Assembly: GCF_013373865.1 (NCBI RefSeq)
Contig: NC_050473.1
Span: 20,003,597 to 20,067,596 of the forward strand
DNA length: 64,000 nucleotides
Reading direction: 5' to 3'
DNA from: Monomorium pharaonis
Taxonomy: Eukaryota > Arthropoda > Insecta > Hymenoptera > Formicidae
Under the pieces are notes generated by a model. It had not been told where the DNA came from. It did not search any database and was given only the letters and a program-made list of their open reading frames with translations. This document shows, in pieces, positions 35,001 to 46,953 of the stretch (the stretch's first letter is position 1; each line of letters opens with the position of its first letter). A program made the position numbers and the translations under genes.

Positions 35001-35585
35001 ACTCAACGTTTCTTATCGCCCCGCTTTATTAAGAATCGATATCATCCATTATATTTCGATTCGTGTTAGTTGGGAGGGCGCGATACATCTTTCGCACCCG
35101 TATCCAAGCTAAGATGGACGTGGTAGTTTGTCCGTAACGCCGATGCGCCTGCAACGTTGGCCTCAATTAATCTTTGCGCTTGACGTATTGGCGCGTTATG
35201 TGGCGTTATCGGAGAGATCGTAGGGCACACGAGAAAGTATCAGCAAAAGAAAGATTAGGAAAAAACAAAAGGTATATCCCCTCGTTATTTATCACACTCG
35301 ATACTTGGCAAGTAATCGTTAATACGCGAAATTCGTAATTCGCTTCTCGAATCTTGACGCGTCTTCTCCTCTCCCCTTCGTGCATTTAGAATTACGGGGA
35401 TCTTTGTGCTCTCTGCGCGCACAAAGTGGAACTTCAGAGACAGAATTCAGAAATAATGGTTGCGGAATTCTGCCCCGCATTCCCGGTGACCCTTAGCCTC
35501 AACATACGTGGGGTCTCCTCTCCTTGAAGGTTCTATACTTCACGAAATCTCGAGCAATACATCAAACTTTGTTAACGGCCGGTTA

Positions 35586-35943
35586 TTAAAGTCCATGCTC
35601 CACTTTTGCCACATTTAGCTGCCTAGTAGTTATTGTTCCGTCGGAATCGCGATATTGATCCAATTTGTCAATTGCTGGTATATAACGGGCATTTCATTTC
35701 ACCCTGGTTTGCTGTTGCGGTTGAAAGCTTTCAAAGGCTTCTAAAGTATCTTGCTATTTGCGTCTCCAAACTGATATGATAGCTTGGGAGAGCAAACTTG
35801 CGATCTTTTAACGTTTCCAAGTGATTTTTCAATGTTGTTAAACGATCTCTTACATGGAGCACAACCCTTCTAACTTTCCGTTTGGTTGCTACCGTTTCAG
35901 TTTCACCGGCCCAAATATCTCCCTTATTTTTACTTGCTAATTC
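35586..35943 (-). pseudogene. Unidentified decayed coding sequence downstream of the RT relic
   Basis: On the minus strand two open stretches follow one another in different frames. The first is 35943-35731 (70 codons), highly charged, with segments such as KRKVRRVVLHVRDRL and LPSYHISLETQIARYF. The second is 35693-35586 (35 codons), ending with TRQLNVAKVEHGL and two stops. Their composition looks protein-like, and consecutive frames suggest an indel-broken gene. They overlap or follow the reverse transcriptase end at 35889-36121, in the same direction. They may belong to another element or to a host-derived fragment. No function is proposed. Confidence 0.35.
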
Positions 35944-36121
35944 TCAGGCGTTCCTCATCTCTCTTCGTCAGACGGGTCTTTACACAGGTCGCAAGTCCGA
36001 CGACGACAGTTCTATAGATTCGGAGTTTCGGTCTTCCAGATAGTTGCAAGAGGACTTGAGTATGGGTAGCAACGTGAAGTAGTTTCTGTTTCCGGCAGTT
36101 ACTCGGACTTTGAATAACCAT
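35889..36121 (-). pseudogene. Non-LTR retrotransposon reverse transcriptase, C-terminal remnant
   Basis: The minus frame from ATG 36119-36121 to 35930 reads ...PKLRIYRTVVVGLAT, then LTKRDEERLRIS. After a one-base frameshift it continues KIREIFGPVKLK to a stop at 35889-35891. In endonuclease-type non-LTR retrotransposons the region after the RT palm runs KL+IYKT..RPV.TYG...WT LTK.DE..LRIFERK+LRKIFGPVK, so order, spacing and wording match. The TYG...W residues are lost here. This is an old fragment of about 230 bases with stops and a frameshift. Clade cannot be fixed from so little. Confidence 0.75.
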
Positions 36122-36129
36122 TATTGAAT

Positions 36130-38420
36130 ACGGCGCTCCATTATTGATAGTGGCAAAGTATCTAAGAAACCGCGATAGCGTTTAATGAAAACCAAAATGA
36201 CAATTATTGAGCTTTATATTTTACGTTTAATTAGTGTTTCGCTCTCAAGAACTGTAAATAAATAAGAGATTTATATTTTGTCGAACATGTGTCAATACAT
36301 GACAGTTATCAATGCAGAATATGAAAATGCATTGTTGAGGGAAAAATTATTTCCAAACCGGAAATTGTATCTACACTAAAAGAATATTTTCATACAGTTT
36401 GTCCTGAAAATTATGGCAGTCATTAAACAACATTGTATTTCGACTTTTATAGTTTTCTATGATTTAATAATATTTACATATATATTTTAACACAATAAAA
36501 TATAATATAGTTCAATTTTGATTATTTTTAAAATTTATTAAACGGTTTATCATCCTTGAAATAAAATAAATACCAAGAAATAAACATACTAAATTTGGAT
36601 CCTATATAAATTTTATAGAATAATATTTTCAATCTGACTTACAATTAATCACTCGTAATAACAAAATAGTTACAGAAATATTATAAGCTTTATATAATTT
36701 TCATGTAACCTATCATGCTTTTCAGAAAGGTAGAATTTAAAGATTTAACTTTGTGAATTTTGGGGGGAAAAGTTAAAAAAAAAAAGTTGTATTTTTATTC
36801 CATTTTTAAAATTATATTTTTGTCCATTTGTTTAAATGTTATTTTAAAAAATAATAAAAAACAGCATTGTATGGTATTCAAATCATGTTTTAAAAAACGA
36901 TATTTATTTTGAAAATGCTTTATCAATCAATTTGCAATTTTGTATTTTTTTAGTCAATAAAAACTAATACTTAACGTCGGATTTTTTTATTACGCTTAGC
37001 TTTTTATCAGCTTAGCTAAAACACAAGCCAAAATTTTTATAGTAAAAAAATCGTGATGTTGATTTTCAGCTGTCATTTTGTTCAAATCCATTATTTCGAA
37101 AAACGACTATGTCAAGTAGATCTTTGTTTTACCTTTATAAAATTTGTGCCATTTTGCTTTTTCAATTCTGAGACAGCTGCACTGTAAACGCTGTTTAAAA
37201 AAAAACATGATTTAGGAAAACGTGAATAACGCTTTTTTATATGAAAATATATGTGCCGTAAATTTTATTTTATATATGTAATAAATTTTATATTATTTTT
37301 AAAATAAAATTTAAGTGTCGAATGTCAAACATAGAAAAGTATGATTTTTGCAATGAAATAAACATGACTTCTCTATCGCTTTCCACAAAAGTTTTTTCGC
37401 AAGAAATGCACAAAGTTAGACCCTTGTTTTGACCAGTCCAGGTGTATATGCTCTTTTGGTGAATATAAAAATAAATGTTTTATACATTGCGCATATAATT
37501 ATGTTTAATGTAATGTGAGCTTTTATAAAACTGTGTTTTTCTTCTGTGTATTTTAATATCTTAAGTACTTTACAATTATTTAATTCATATTAATTTCTCA
37601 AAAAAATAGAGACTAGTATTCATCATTTTTACCTCGGCCAGCTTCTGTCATCTGCGGTATGAACTTTAAACTTTTAAAACAGATTTCACAACGATCAAAT
37701 GCTTATGCTCTATGACCTTTCAGCGATCTGTAATGTTTTGGAGAATAAAAACTACGGAAATCCTAAATCAAATTTCATCGATAGGTCGAAATTAATCGTG
37801 ACACACCGTGCGGTCATTTTTTTTTATCTCTCCGCCGCATCGAAGCGGATCGGAGCCGTGAATTAATCTGATCGTAATCTGTACGCTACCAATCGTCTCT
37901 TCGATGTGTTTAGCGAGTATTGAAGGAATAGTAACTGTATTTGTTATTTGCAGTTAAATAAGCAAAAAAATTTAATTTTTTTTATTATTAATACGATAAC
38001 CATATGAAAAAATCCAAGATAAAAGATCCAATTAAATTAATTTAAAATTTAATCAAAACTTATGTAATTATTAGCTAAACAATAAGATCTTCTTTCAATT
38101 AAATGCATTCGCAAATACAAGTACGAAATAAACAAGACTCGATGTGAATAATATTTTACATCGAGTTATTCATGCGTTTCATCACACACATTGTTTAAAT
38201 GCGTTTAATTCATACTGACATGCATTTAAATACTCGTTGACATTTTTCCATCCTCTTACGACTGTTAAAACGCTAGTTCAAATATTCTGTTGATTTAAAA
38301 TGAAAGTAAATTAAACATTAAACTACGATGTTTGTAATATAGATGCGAGAAAGAGTGTTAACACACATAAGTCGGATGTGAGCTTTATTTACGAACAATT
38401 AATCTTTATAGTAGTTTTTG
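36130..38420. other. AT-rich region with a possible inverted-repeat element
   Basis: AT-rich. TAACTTTGTGAATTT (36746-36760) and, inverted, TAACTTTGTGCATTT (37404-37418) could be terminal repeats of a ~680-base element, but the arms are short and I found no target duplication. CTTAGCTTTTTATCAGCTTAG near 36997 is a small hairpin. No coding sequence seen. Confidence 0.25.
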
Positions 38421-40015
38421 TGTGGCTGCTAAAAGAAAAACCGTGTTATTTAGCTATTTAAATAGCCAACACTGGAATCGATTTCGAATGCGGGAAACAA
38501 ATCGCTGCGACAGAGAACTCGATAAAGGGAGCTATTGGTCGGAGAGAAAGGGATTAAGTAATTGGCAAAGCGGCATCTCCGCAATCCCGCGTACAAATGG
38601 GAGAGGAGTGCAGAATCGCAGTCGCGAAAAACGATCGAGAATCACGTGCTATTGTTGGGATTTTGTAGAATAACTCGCTTTGCAACTAATGCCAAAAGAG
38701 AAGGGAGGGGGGGAATAGCGTTGTAAAGGGTTCTAAGGCTATGGGGGTGAGAAAGCGATATTACCGGCCGTTGCACGTAGCGCTCGGAAAGGCATCGATC
38801 CCTTTTCCCTTTCCTCCTCACTTTCTTGGAAAGTACAAACAGGAAAGCGAGTGGAAGATAAAAGATGACGCGTGGGACGGTAATAGGGTTGAGGAAAAAG
38901 GAAAGGGTCGAATGTACGTTGCGCTCGTTTAACACCAGGAGCGACATGTTTTCCCTACAGGCGTAGTATCTAATATTTCTCTAAAAAAAAACGTTTAAAA
39001 AGATTAAACGAGTTGATATTAATTTTCCCTTTCATTGTATTATGTGTGTATGTGTGTTATGTACGATGGAATAAATTCACCCTCACCCCGGCCATGGAAA
39101 TGTATTATCGATAAGATGAATTACATATCGCGGAGTTAAAAAATGCAAAGCAGAATAAAACATGGTGTTTACGTGCACATAAAATTCTGTATGCATATCT
39201 TTGGCACATTTTATTTTTTGAAGTAACTTCCAGCGCGACGGCGAGGAAAAACGGCATTTGCTTATCAACCTCTGAATACGAGAGTGAGCGAGTCCCGGGA
39301 TAAGGTGCAAAGAAATATTCTTTAACTTGATATTTAACTTATCTAAAAGACATAAAAGACGTTCAATGCTATGCTCTAATCATTAACTGAAGCGAAGGAA
39401 ATCCGAAAATCCTTTTTAAGAGGAAAAACATTTTCGTTGAACCATTGGTATTCTGTCTGCAAAAAATAAATTTAGCTTTGTTCTCTTTCACGTACAATTT
39501 CTATTAAATTGTGGGCATTGCAATTCATTATTAACAATTGCGAAATTAAAATGCGCGATACAAAACACGATACGGATTATTGCGAATGATGAGCTATACA
39601 TCGATCAAACAGTCACGATAATAGAGCATTTCAGGATATAGACGGTTCTTGATCTTGACGTTAATCAATTTTTTACAATAGCCATGTCGCCATTCTGGTC
39701 CGTCAACGTACTTAAATGTCAGGATGCAGAAAATTGTCAGGGGGAAAAAGACGCGGCAACGTCGCGGTAACGGCTGCAGGGGTGGCCGAGACGCAGTAGG
39801 GGTTGCTACGAAGTGTAGGGGCGCCGATCAATATGGCGGCAGGAGAGGGTGTGGCAGGGGAAGGAGGGGAACTTTTGGAAGAGGGGCACGGGGAAGGAAC
39901 GGGAACCAGGTACACGCGATTCTGTCGCGTTTCAGTGACCTTGAGTCTCCTCCTCTCGCCGAGGAAAGCTCTCCTGGCATCAGCTATCTGTTTCTGTACC
40001 TAGTGTAAAAAGAAC
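38420..40015. other. GC-rich patches, no gene recognised
   Basis: Patches at 38420-38960, 39060-39320 and 39720-40005. The last is G-rich (GGGG runs) with Gly- and Arg-rich open frames due to composition. CAG/GTACAC near 39907 resembles a splice donor, but no exon can be defined. Confidence 0.3.
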
Positions 40016-41130
40016 ACATATGCTTATTCATCAAAGATCTTTGCTAGACGCGTTTTAAGGACGTGAGGAATTTGGAGAGGTTAAAGGAAAAAAAATGGAT
40101 TTTTAATATAGAGATTTTATATATTAATTATTTCAGGAAGACAGAAAGCATAGTGATTCGATGCAGTGCCATAGCCATTACGTCTGCTAACTTAGGTAGT
40201 TAGGAACCTTCGGTGCAGCCATGCCGCGAGAATTTCTGAGCAGCAGCTATATGGAACATTCTAAAAGCGACACGATTCTAGTTTGAACGGGAAATATTAA
40301 TATGTTGGTATTATTCCATGTTATTATGATTTATATTGGTTGCACTATACGAAATACTACGAAATATTTTATTTGTTAATTAGACGATTTGTCTGCACAG
40401 ACGTTGAAATAGTAAAGGTACTTTACAGATTTTCGCTTTGTAACCATTTCTATTTGTGATGACACAGTTCATTAAAGAATATCTTTTTTTAACATCAGAA
40501 TGAGAATAGTTATTTTCTACAGTTTCTAAAAACTAAATATAAATACGGTTTTCAAACTGTCTATCTTGTGTCTTATTTTTTGTATGTTAAAGTTTATTTT
40601 TAGTCAGTAGAAGAAGATCGCCAATGTGGACATATTATTTTGTTTTTGGCTTATTTTTCTTAAATAAAATTAAAAAATAAAATTTTAAGTAGTAAAAAGG
40701 AAAATAGAAACTACAAAGTGTCTTCATTAAATTTTTGTAATAATGTTTCAAATTTTGTAATAATTAAGGTTTTCGTAAAATAAACAAAAACCAACAAATA
40801 TGACAAATTAAACCCCAAATTAGCATAATAGGCAATAGTACTTTCTAAATTTAATTAAAATGAATCTCTTGATATTAACTTTCTAATAGAGTAAATTTTA
40901 ATTCTTATTGGAATGGAAAATTACTCGAAAAATTTTAGTAGCAGCATTTTCACTTCGTGAAATTTAGAAAGTCATGCTACATTTTCTTCTCTTTTTTTTT
41001 TAAGCAAATTGTTTATACAAAATATTTGAAACTATAGTTTGAAAAAAGCCGCTTTTTTTAAATTGCCTGAAAAAAATCAGAAAAAACTGGGTTTTTTCGA
41101 AAAATTACTGTTTGCTATATATATACGAAC
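40015..41130. other. AT-rich region, no gene recognised
   Basis: AT-rich apart from a short GC-richer stretch at 40140-40290. No features identified. Confidence 0.4.
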
Positions 41131-41139
41131 AGAAATGCC

Positions 41140-41255
41140 TGGCTATACTAACTACACTAATTCCGAGAGGTTTCTGAGTGTATCTTTCTCTTTCCACATG
41201 TTTTCGTATTGGAAAAAAAGACATACTCTGAACTAGCGCAGTTAGTGTAGCCAGA
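41140..41255. repeat. Hairpin-forming inverted repeat
   Basis: CTGGCTATACTAACTACACT on the left pairs with the inverted right arm CTGGCTACACTAACTGCGCT. The pairing continues inward through TGAGTGTATCTTTCTCTTTCC against AGAGTATGTCTTTTTTTCC. The loop is near 41200. It may be a small fold-back element. The open frames on both strands over it follow from the symmetry. Confidence 0.6.
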
Positions 41256-41341
41256 TGTTGTTTGCGAGTGTACATTGCGCAAAGAATACGATAGCACCTC
41301 AAATATATCAGTAAGTGATTTATGTTGACTATAAATTAAAA

Positions 41342-41363
41342 ACACACACACGCGCGCGCGCGA
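41342..41363. repeat. (AC)n(GC)n tract
   Basis: Alternating AC then CG dinucleotides, about 22 bases, directly upstream of the perfect hairpin at 41369-41420. Confidence 0.85.
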
Positions 41364-41368
41364 GTGCA

Positions 41369-41420
41369 TATTGTATTTATAATACTAGATTTATAAAAAC
41401 CTAGTATTATAAATACAATA
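41369..41420. repeat. Perfect 20-bp stem-loop
   Basis: TATTGTATTTATAATACTAG (41369-41388) and its exact reverse complement (41401-41420) are separated by a 12-base loop. The perfection contrasts with the decayed repeats around it and suggests recent origin. Confidence 0.85.
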
Positions 41421-41576
41421 ATATAAATGCAAATAAGGTTAAGATTTTAAAAAAAATTACAATTTATTTTATTTATAAAATTTTATAATTTGTTTTAATC
41501 TCCTTAAAACATGTAAATGCTATTTTTGTTTCATAAAGGTTATATATAATATAATATAAATATGCTTTTTGTTTAA

Positions 41577-42115
41577 GAATGTATCGGACTAAAGTTTAAA
41601 ATGGTACAAAATTGCTAAAAATTTATGAAATTGTTCTTTCAGTTTCCTTAATGTACTGCAAAATTTGAAAACGCATCCACTAAACGGTTGCTAAGTTATA
41701 ACTATTTTAATTTTCACTGATTTTACATGGTATTCTTTTCTATCTTATGGAAAAAGACGATCTTGACGGATAAAACAGCTAAAAAAATATAGAAGAAATA
41801 GTACCAGTTTTTTGAATTTTTTTGTATATCTAGTATATGAATAGATGAAAATATCTGCCAAGTTCCAATTGTCTTCACTACACTGTTTTAAAGAAATAAA
41901 ATATAACTTGAGATAATTGTGCATTTTCATTGTCAAAAGTTTAAATTCATAAGTGAAAAAAATTGCAAATACGTAAAAAATACCTTTGTAAGAGTAAAAA
42001 TAAGACTCCAACTATCGTTCAAGTTTTTACATCTAAATTTACTATGCGTTAGACAGATATTTAAATATTTCAAATTTCATGCACTTTTGTCTAAGATTGT
42101 ATGTCCGATACACCC
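41577..42115. mobile_element. TTAA-flanked piggyBac-type MITE, family 1
   Basis: TTAA occurs at 41573-41576 and 42116-42119. Just inside, the left end reads GAATGTATCGGAC and the inverted right end GGGTGTATCGGAC, 11 of 13 matching. TTAA duplications plus ~13-bp terminal repeats are the hallmark of piggyBac elements. Length is 539 bases. The interior is AT-rich. A minus-strand open frame (41745-42011) lies inside, but no DDD transposase motif is evident, so this is probably non-autonomous or internally deleted. Confidence 0.7.
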
Positions 42116-42203
42116 TTAAATTGTAAGTTACGATTTAATTTAAAAATAAAATATATTTTATTAAAAAAATATATAAATTATTTAAAAATATATTAATTCT
42201 ACA

Positions 42204-42315
<112 letters not shown>

Positions 42316-42330
42316 TACAATTGGGGGATC

Positions 42331-42360
42331 CTTCGGCCTCCTCTTTCCGCACCCACTCCA
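42331..42360 (+). repeat. 30-base direct repeat, left copy
   Basis: CCTTCGGCCTCCTCTTTCCG continuing to CACCCACTCC. The same unit with about five changes occurs at 43271-43300, again next to a dinucleotide tract. The pair encloses the large inverted repeat at 42421-43010. Confidence 0.7.
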
Positions 42361-42420
42361 TTGGTAAGGATGCTCTGTACAGAAATGCACAAAAGTACGG
42401 TACTTTGTTGAGAAATAACT

Positions 42421-43010
42421 ATGTCACACAAAATTTCCACACAAAATTTTGTGTGGAAAGAGAATATATTCTCAGAAAACGCGGCTCCGCCTCTCTCCCT
42501 GCACCCTCTTCCCGTAATTTTTCTTAACTCTAACTCAACCAATTTTATGTCGCTATTTGAATAATGCGAAAATATTGGAACGAACAACGTGAATCTTGTT
42601 TCGCGTGGAAAATTACAAACCCATGTGGTACAGTACAAGCGTGGACGTCGTTTAATCAAATACAATTGAAAAATTGAATATTTGAGCTCAGCCTTTTTCT
42701 TGGTTTTTGCCCTTTCATTGACTTTCTACACGAAGCAAATTCATTCGGCACTTTTACTATATTAATAAACTTGAACGTAAAGCAAACACGCTTATACTGT
42801 ACCACATGGGTTTGCGACTTTCCACGTTAAACAATATATCCACGCTGTTCGTTTCCAATGTTTTCTGACATTATCCAAATAGCGACATAAAATTGGTTAA
42901 GTTAGAGTTAGGAAAAATTACGGGGAGGGGGCTTTATCCCTCCCCCGCCCACGCGTTTTCTAAAAATATATTCTCTTTCCACACAAAATTGTGTATGGAA
43001 ATTTTGTAAA
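42421..43010. mobile_element. Large inverted-repeat element with 146-base spacer
   Basis: Left arm about 42428-42643 and right arm about 42790-43008 are inverted copies of some 215 bases at roughly 80% similarity. Shared: AACCAATTTTATGTCGCTAT, CAAACCCATGTGGTACAGTA, AGAGAATATATT and GTAATTTTTC. The left arm contains a perfect 24-base palindrome at 42435-42458 built on TTCCACACAAAA. The arms each carry a C- or G-rich stretch that has diverged. No open frame or target duplication was found. It lies inside the direct repeat pair at 42331 and 43271. Confidence 0.75.
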
Positions 43011-43060
43011 ACGCAAGGTTACCGCAGGGTTAACTGCGATTCACAGACAATGTTTTGATT

Positions 43061-43076
43061 GTGTGTGTGTGTGTGT
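43061..43076. repeat. Short (GT)n tract
   Basis: Sixteen bases of GT repeat downstream of the inverted-repeat element. Confidence 0.9.
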
Positions 43077-43270
43077 TTTTTAAATTCTTTCGAGAAAGAC
43101 GAATCAGTATAGCACAAATTGCGATACTGTTAACATTATTAGAGTATTCCAAAATGAAATATTACGAATTTCTTGCTTTAACTACAAAGTACAATGAATT
43201 GTTACAATATTTATGTGCAAAAAATGTTATTCCTTACATATTACTCAGAATGATGATCTTGATAACAATG

Positions 43271-43315
43271 CCTTCGGTCTCCTTCTCCCGCACCCACCCG
43301 TGTGTGTGTGTGTGT
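43271..43315 (+). repeat. 30-base direct repeat, right copy, with (GT)n
   Basis: Second copy of the CCTTCGG...CACCCAC unit (43271-43300), immediately followed by a GT repeat to 43315. Confidence 0.7.
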
Positions 43316-43654
43316 TGTTTTATTCTACATGAATATTTTTCAAACTTCTTTTGGTTAATAACTCTTTAACGAACAATGACCGTCGATTGAGTTATAAGGA
43401 AAAGTTACTCAGGGTCATGTCCCTGCTAATATATGTGAAAGAACATTGAAATCGGGGGTGGCTCCGTATAAGTGAATAATTACCATAAGGTTTCTCAGAA
43501 GTGTTTCACTTTAAGTAAAATGATTTTTGTTGATTTTATACAAATATCTTGTTTTGCAAGATGTGGTGCAATAGTATTTAAACATTAGATCAAATTACTA
43601 ACGCTTAATAGACAGATTTCATAAGGTTTTAGGTTAGAGTAAAACAAAGATATA

Positions 43655-44107
43655 TGTATTTCGCTCTAACTTATTGCAGCAGTGTAGCAGTGCGAAAAAG
43701 AACATGTCAATAATGTAGTCTTTTATTTTATCCCATATGATTTTTACAATCTGTCTTACTCATAAGTATGCCGGTTTACGTTGTACCTCAATTTTATTTT
43801 TAAAATTGTATCATGAGAAAGATAAGAGAGAGAAAAATATAAATAAAACAGTTTAAGAACGCTACAGAAAATTATTTACAAAATTATCACAATAATATAC
43901 ACTATTGTTTACACTGCAATGCAATTTGCAACAAAAGATAGTGCAAATTTTATTTTTGTTTTGGAAGAATTTGTTTTTAATAAATGGTACGGAAAAAAAT
44001 TATGGACACGTAAATTATTCTTCCTGATTAATTATTTATTTAAGCAAATCGTGTTTCTGCCAATATTAATAAAATTAATAAAACGTTTAGTTTTTGAGAA
44101 ATAGGTG
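43655..44107 (+). repeat. Dispersed repeat family C, copy 1
   Basis: Matches 63120-63540 over about 430 bases in the same orientation. Shared: TGTAGT-TTTTATT, ATGATTTTTAC, AATCTGTCTTA, GAAAAATATAAATAAAA, GAAGAATTTGTTTTTAATA, ATTAATAAA and GAGAAATAG/AAGAAATAG. The 61-codon plus frame at 43919-44104 lies in it; the other copy has no matching open frame, so it is not coding. Confidence 0.65.
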
Positions 44108-46140
44108 AGTGCCGTAAACTTATGTCGTTACTGGGGACTTTTTTTAAATAAATCTTTCGTTAATAAAAGTACAAAAAATTTCATTTCTTAAAAGATTCTT
44201 TTCATTTTCGTAAGATTACGTCTTTCTAAGCGAATTGTATATTTTGCACAGTGAATTCTGGCGCGCACCAGGATAAAACACGAGAGCATTGTATGCTTAT
44301 ACTTTGTGCCGCGGCGCAAACACTGGTGCCCTGAAAAAATAATTTTGTAGCGAGACCGTCGTAAGTCGCAATAAAGCGTAACAGAATGAACTGTGTGCCG
44401 GAAGTGGAAACGGTGGCGATGTACGCTCTACGCAACGATACCGAATTCCACCCTCCGCCTCATCAAGTTCTTATCTTTATCTCCGAAGCCAGGCTCGTTT
44501 GCTCTGTTCTTGACGACGCTTCCGTTTTCCACCCCTGGATAATAAGATATTTCAGAAATGCGAAGCAGTAAATTTCGAGTTTTCCTCAAAGATAAAATAA
44601 TAGCAAAGATAAGAAAGTATCGTTATTTTATCTTTAAAAAAGATTCGACTTTCTTTTCTGCTTGACATTTCAAAATTTGAAAATTCATTTGAAAATACTT
44701 AAAAGCTTATTTTACAAAATGTATATGTATTAAATAGCAAATATTAAAATAAATATTTATAGAATATTTATAAATTATTTAGAATTAGCTTCAAAATATT
44801 TACATTGTTCAAAAGAGAAATTTGTGCATATGTTTACACGTTCTCAACTTACATTCATTTGCAGTGCATCTGTATTTTTTTTTGATACATTTGCTATCAC
44901 TATATTGATAACATTTTATGATTTTCCGTTATACGATACGTATTCGCTTAGTTATATATAATTTTTTCGTCGTATTTTGCTTCGTTGGAAGAATTTAAAA
45001 TTTTCCAAGGGGTATATTTTTTCGCATTTTCATTATCTTTCCATGTTCGCAAATTTTTCATTTGCAAGTTATGTTTATTCCGTCCTGTTTGCCATGTGCC
45101 GCATTTGAATCCGTTTCATTTCAAGAAACAAAGCGTATGTAAAGGAGATATTTGTTTTTACAAATTTAAATTGTGGGGTTCTATTTTTTGCTGTCGAATG
45201 CAATCCTCACGGCTGAAAAGGGAAAAGTAAGAAGAGATTTCAGCTACGGAAATTTTACCGAAATTCGCGGCCACCGCACTGCCAAGTAGTGTGAGTCAAT
45301 ATTTTGTCGGGTCGTCGTTCCTCGTTTGCCGAAGCTATCGATTGGCTCGTCTTCTTTTGCCGTTAGCACTCCGCTGACACCCAGACTCGTCCGTGTTCTC
45401 GCCCTTTTTCAGGAAAACGACGACGTTTTCCTCGCCCTACGAGTTACAGGCGTTCGATCGACCGATGACTATATACTTCTGGCTTCTTGAGGACGAGAGT
45501 CGTTTCGAGCTACGAAAATTGGAAAGATCGTATGTTATCGGCCTAAACGAGCCGAGTCCTTTCCACCATGCTACTTCGCAATGTATAAACATTGTTGTGT
45601 TCCGCCTTGCTGAAGTGTGTAAATCAGTAGCACTTCTACTTTATTTGCTACCACAAGGTGGTAAAGAAATGGCCACACTGATTTAACGATTTGAAAGCAA
45701 ATCAAGTTTATGCAAAGAAAAAAAAATATATTAATAAGTATACTAAAAGTTCATAAATAAACTCAAAGATAAATAAATTGACATATGAAAGCGATCAAGA
45801 ATTGACAGATTTGTAATACTTACAGAAATAAACCAAACCATGTCAGTACATTACAATTTTGTAAGTAAACATTAGTGAAAAAGCGACATTTCGACAGTTC
45901 GTTTCGATTCCAGTTTTTTTTTATACAAGATTTTATACATCTATTATTTCAGCACAAATATAAAATTGTCATCTGTAATTTTGTGAATATATGAGCACTG
46001 TAATATTAATTTTTTGTTTTGAATTATTCTGCAGAAAAACAAAAATAAAACTGAACGTTCAGCTCCGAAAGTGGCGATGTATCTAGACGATGTTTATTTG
46101 ACAATGTGAAAATTCTGTATGCAAATATTTTATCGACTAT
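44108..46140. other. Alternating AT-rich and GC-rich sequence, no gene recognised
   Basis: GC-richer patches at 44220-44570 and 45230-45560. The 97-codon plus frame 45393-45686 starts in the latter and has no known motif. TACCACAAGGTGGTA near 45649 is a small palindrome. Confidence 0.3.
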
Positions 46141-46665
46141 TGTTTTCGGTGTTATCTGATTGAACGGGTATCACGCGGAATAAACGAACGAACGGATCAT
46201 AATTCGTGATCTTATCCCTCCAATTAAGAGCGGTGAACTGGTACGCGGCTAGATTATGGAAATGTGAACACGATTTCAATTAGTAGAAACTTATTGATTG
46301 GAAGAATGTTATTCCCGTCGTCGGGATGGACGGGATAAATTCATTAATTGAGCTAACGAACGTCGAAATTCCACGCGACACGCGAAGAAAGGACGACGAG
46401 GTTCAGGTAGTCGAATTAATGAAACCATTCAGGAATATTTCTAATCGCGGCCTTGATCCCTTGAGCGTATCCGCGTAATACGAGCCGCCGCTCGTTTATT
46501 TCGCAATTAATAATGCCCGATGCGGTTCATCTGTGCCTGTGTGCATAATTTTAGTAAGAAAGACACGTGATGCCTACGCACACGTAAGCGTGAAATCCAA
46601 GCTCTCTTGTCTAATTGCACCGCACGTGTTTAGGCTGACTAACAAGATACAGCTGAAGCTATTAA
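46140..46665. other. GC-richer patch, no gene recognised
   Basis: Moderately GC-rich sequence without frames of note, ending at the TTAA that flanks the next element. Confidence 0.35.
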
Positions 46666-46669
46666 TTAA

Positions 46670-46949
46670 CCCTCAGAGATCACACATAAAAAAACCTTCT
46701 GATTTAGGCACACATGTGTTTCCCTAACTCTGTGTTTTTATTTACGTATGTCTCTGGGTCAAATGCACCAATTTTAAACCATTTTTTTCAATCAATAGTT
46801 TGAAATTTAAAGAAAAAGAATATTTCAGTCAAAAGCCAAAGAAGTTATAGCACAAGAGATATTTTGTAAAAATTGAAAATAGATTTTTTTAAATGCCGCA
46901 ACTTTGAAAATTTATCCGGGTTACGCTAACCCAGTGTACCCTTTGGGGG
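46670..46949. mobile_element. TTAA-flanked piggyBac-type MITE, family 2
   Basis: TTAA flanks both ends (46666-46669 and 46950-46953). The left end CCCTCAGAGATCACAC and inverted right end CCCCCAAAGGGTACAC share 11 of 16 positions, and both begin CCC, as is usual for piggyBac. Subterminal GGGTTACGCTAACCC is a perfect 7-bp-arm hairpin. Length is 280 bases, with no coding capacity. Different termini from the element at 41577-42115, so two TTAA families are present. Confidence 0.75.
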
Positions 46950-46953
46950 TTAA

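Noticed and set aside
36746..37418. Possible DNA transposon with TAACTTTGTG termini
   Set aside because: Inverted match is only about 15 bases, interiors do not continue the pairing, and no target duplication was found.
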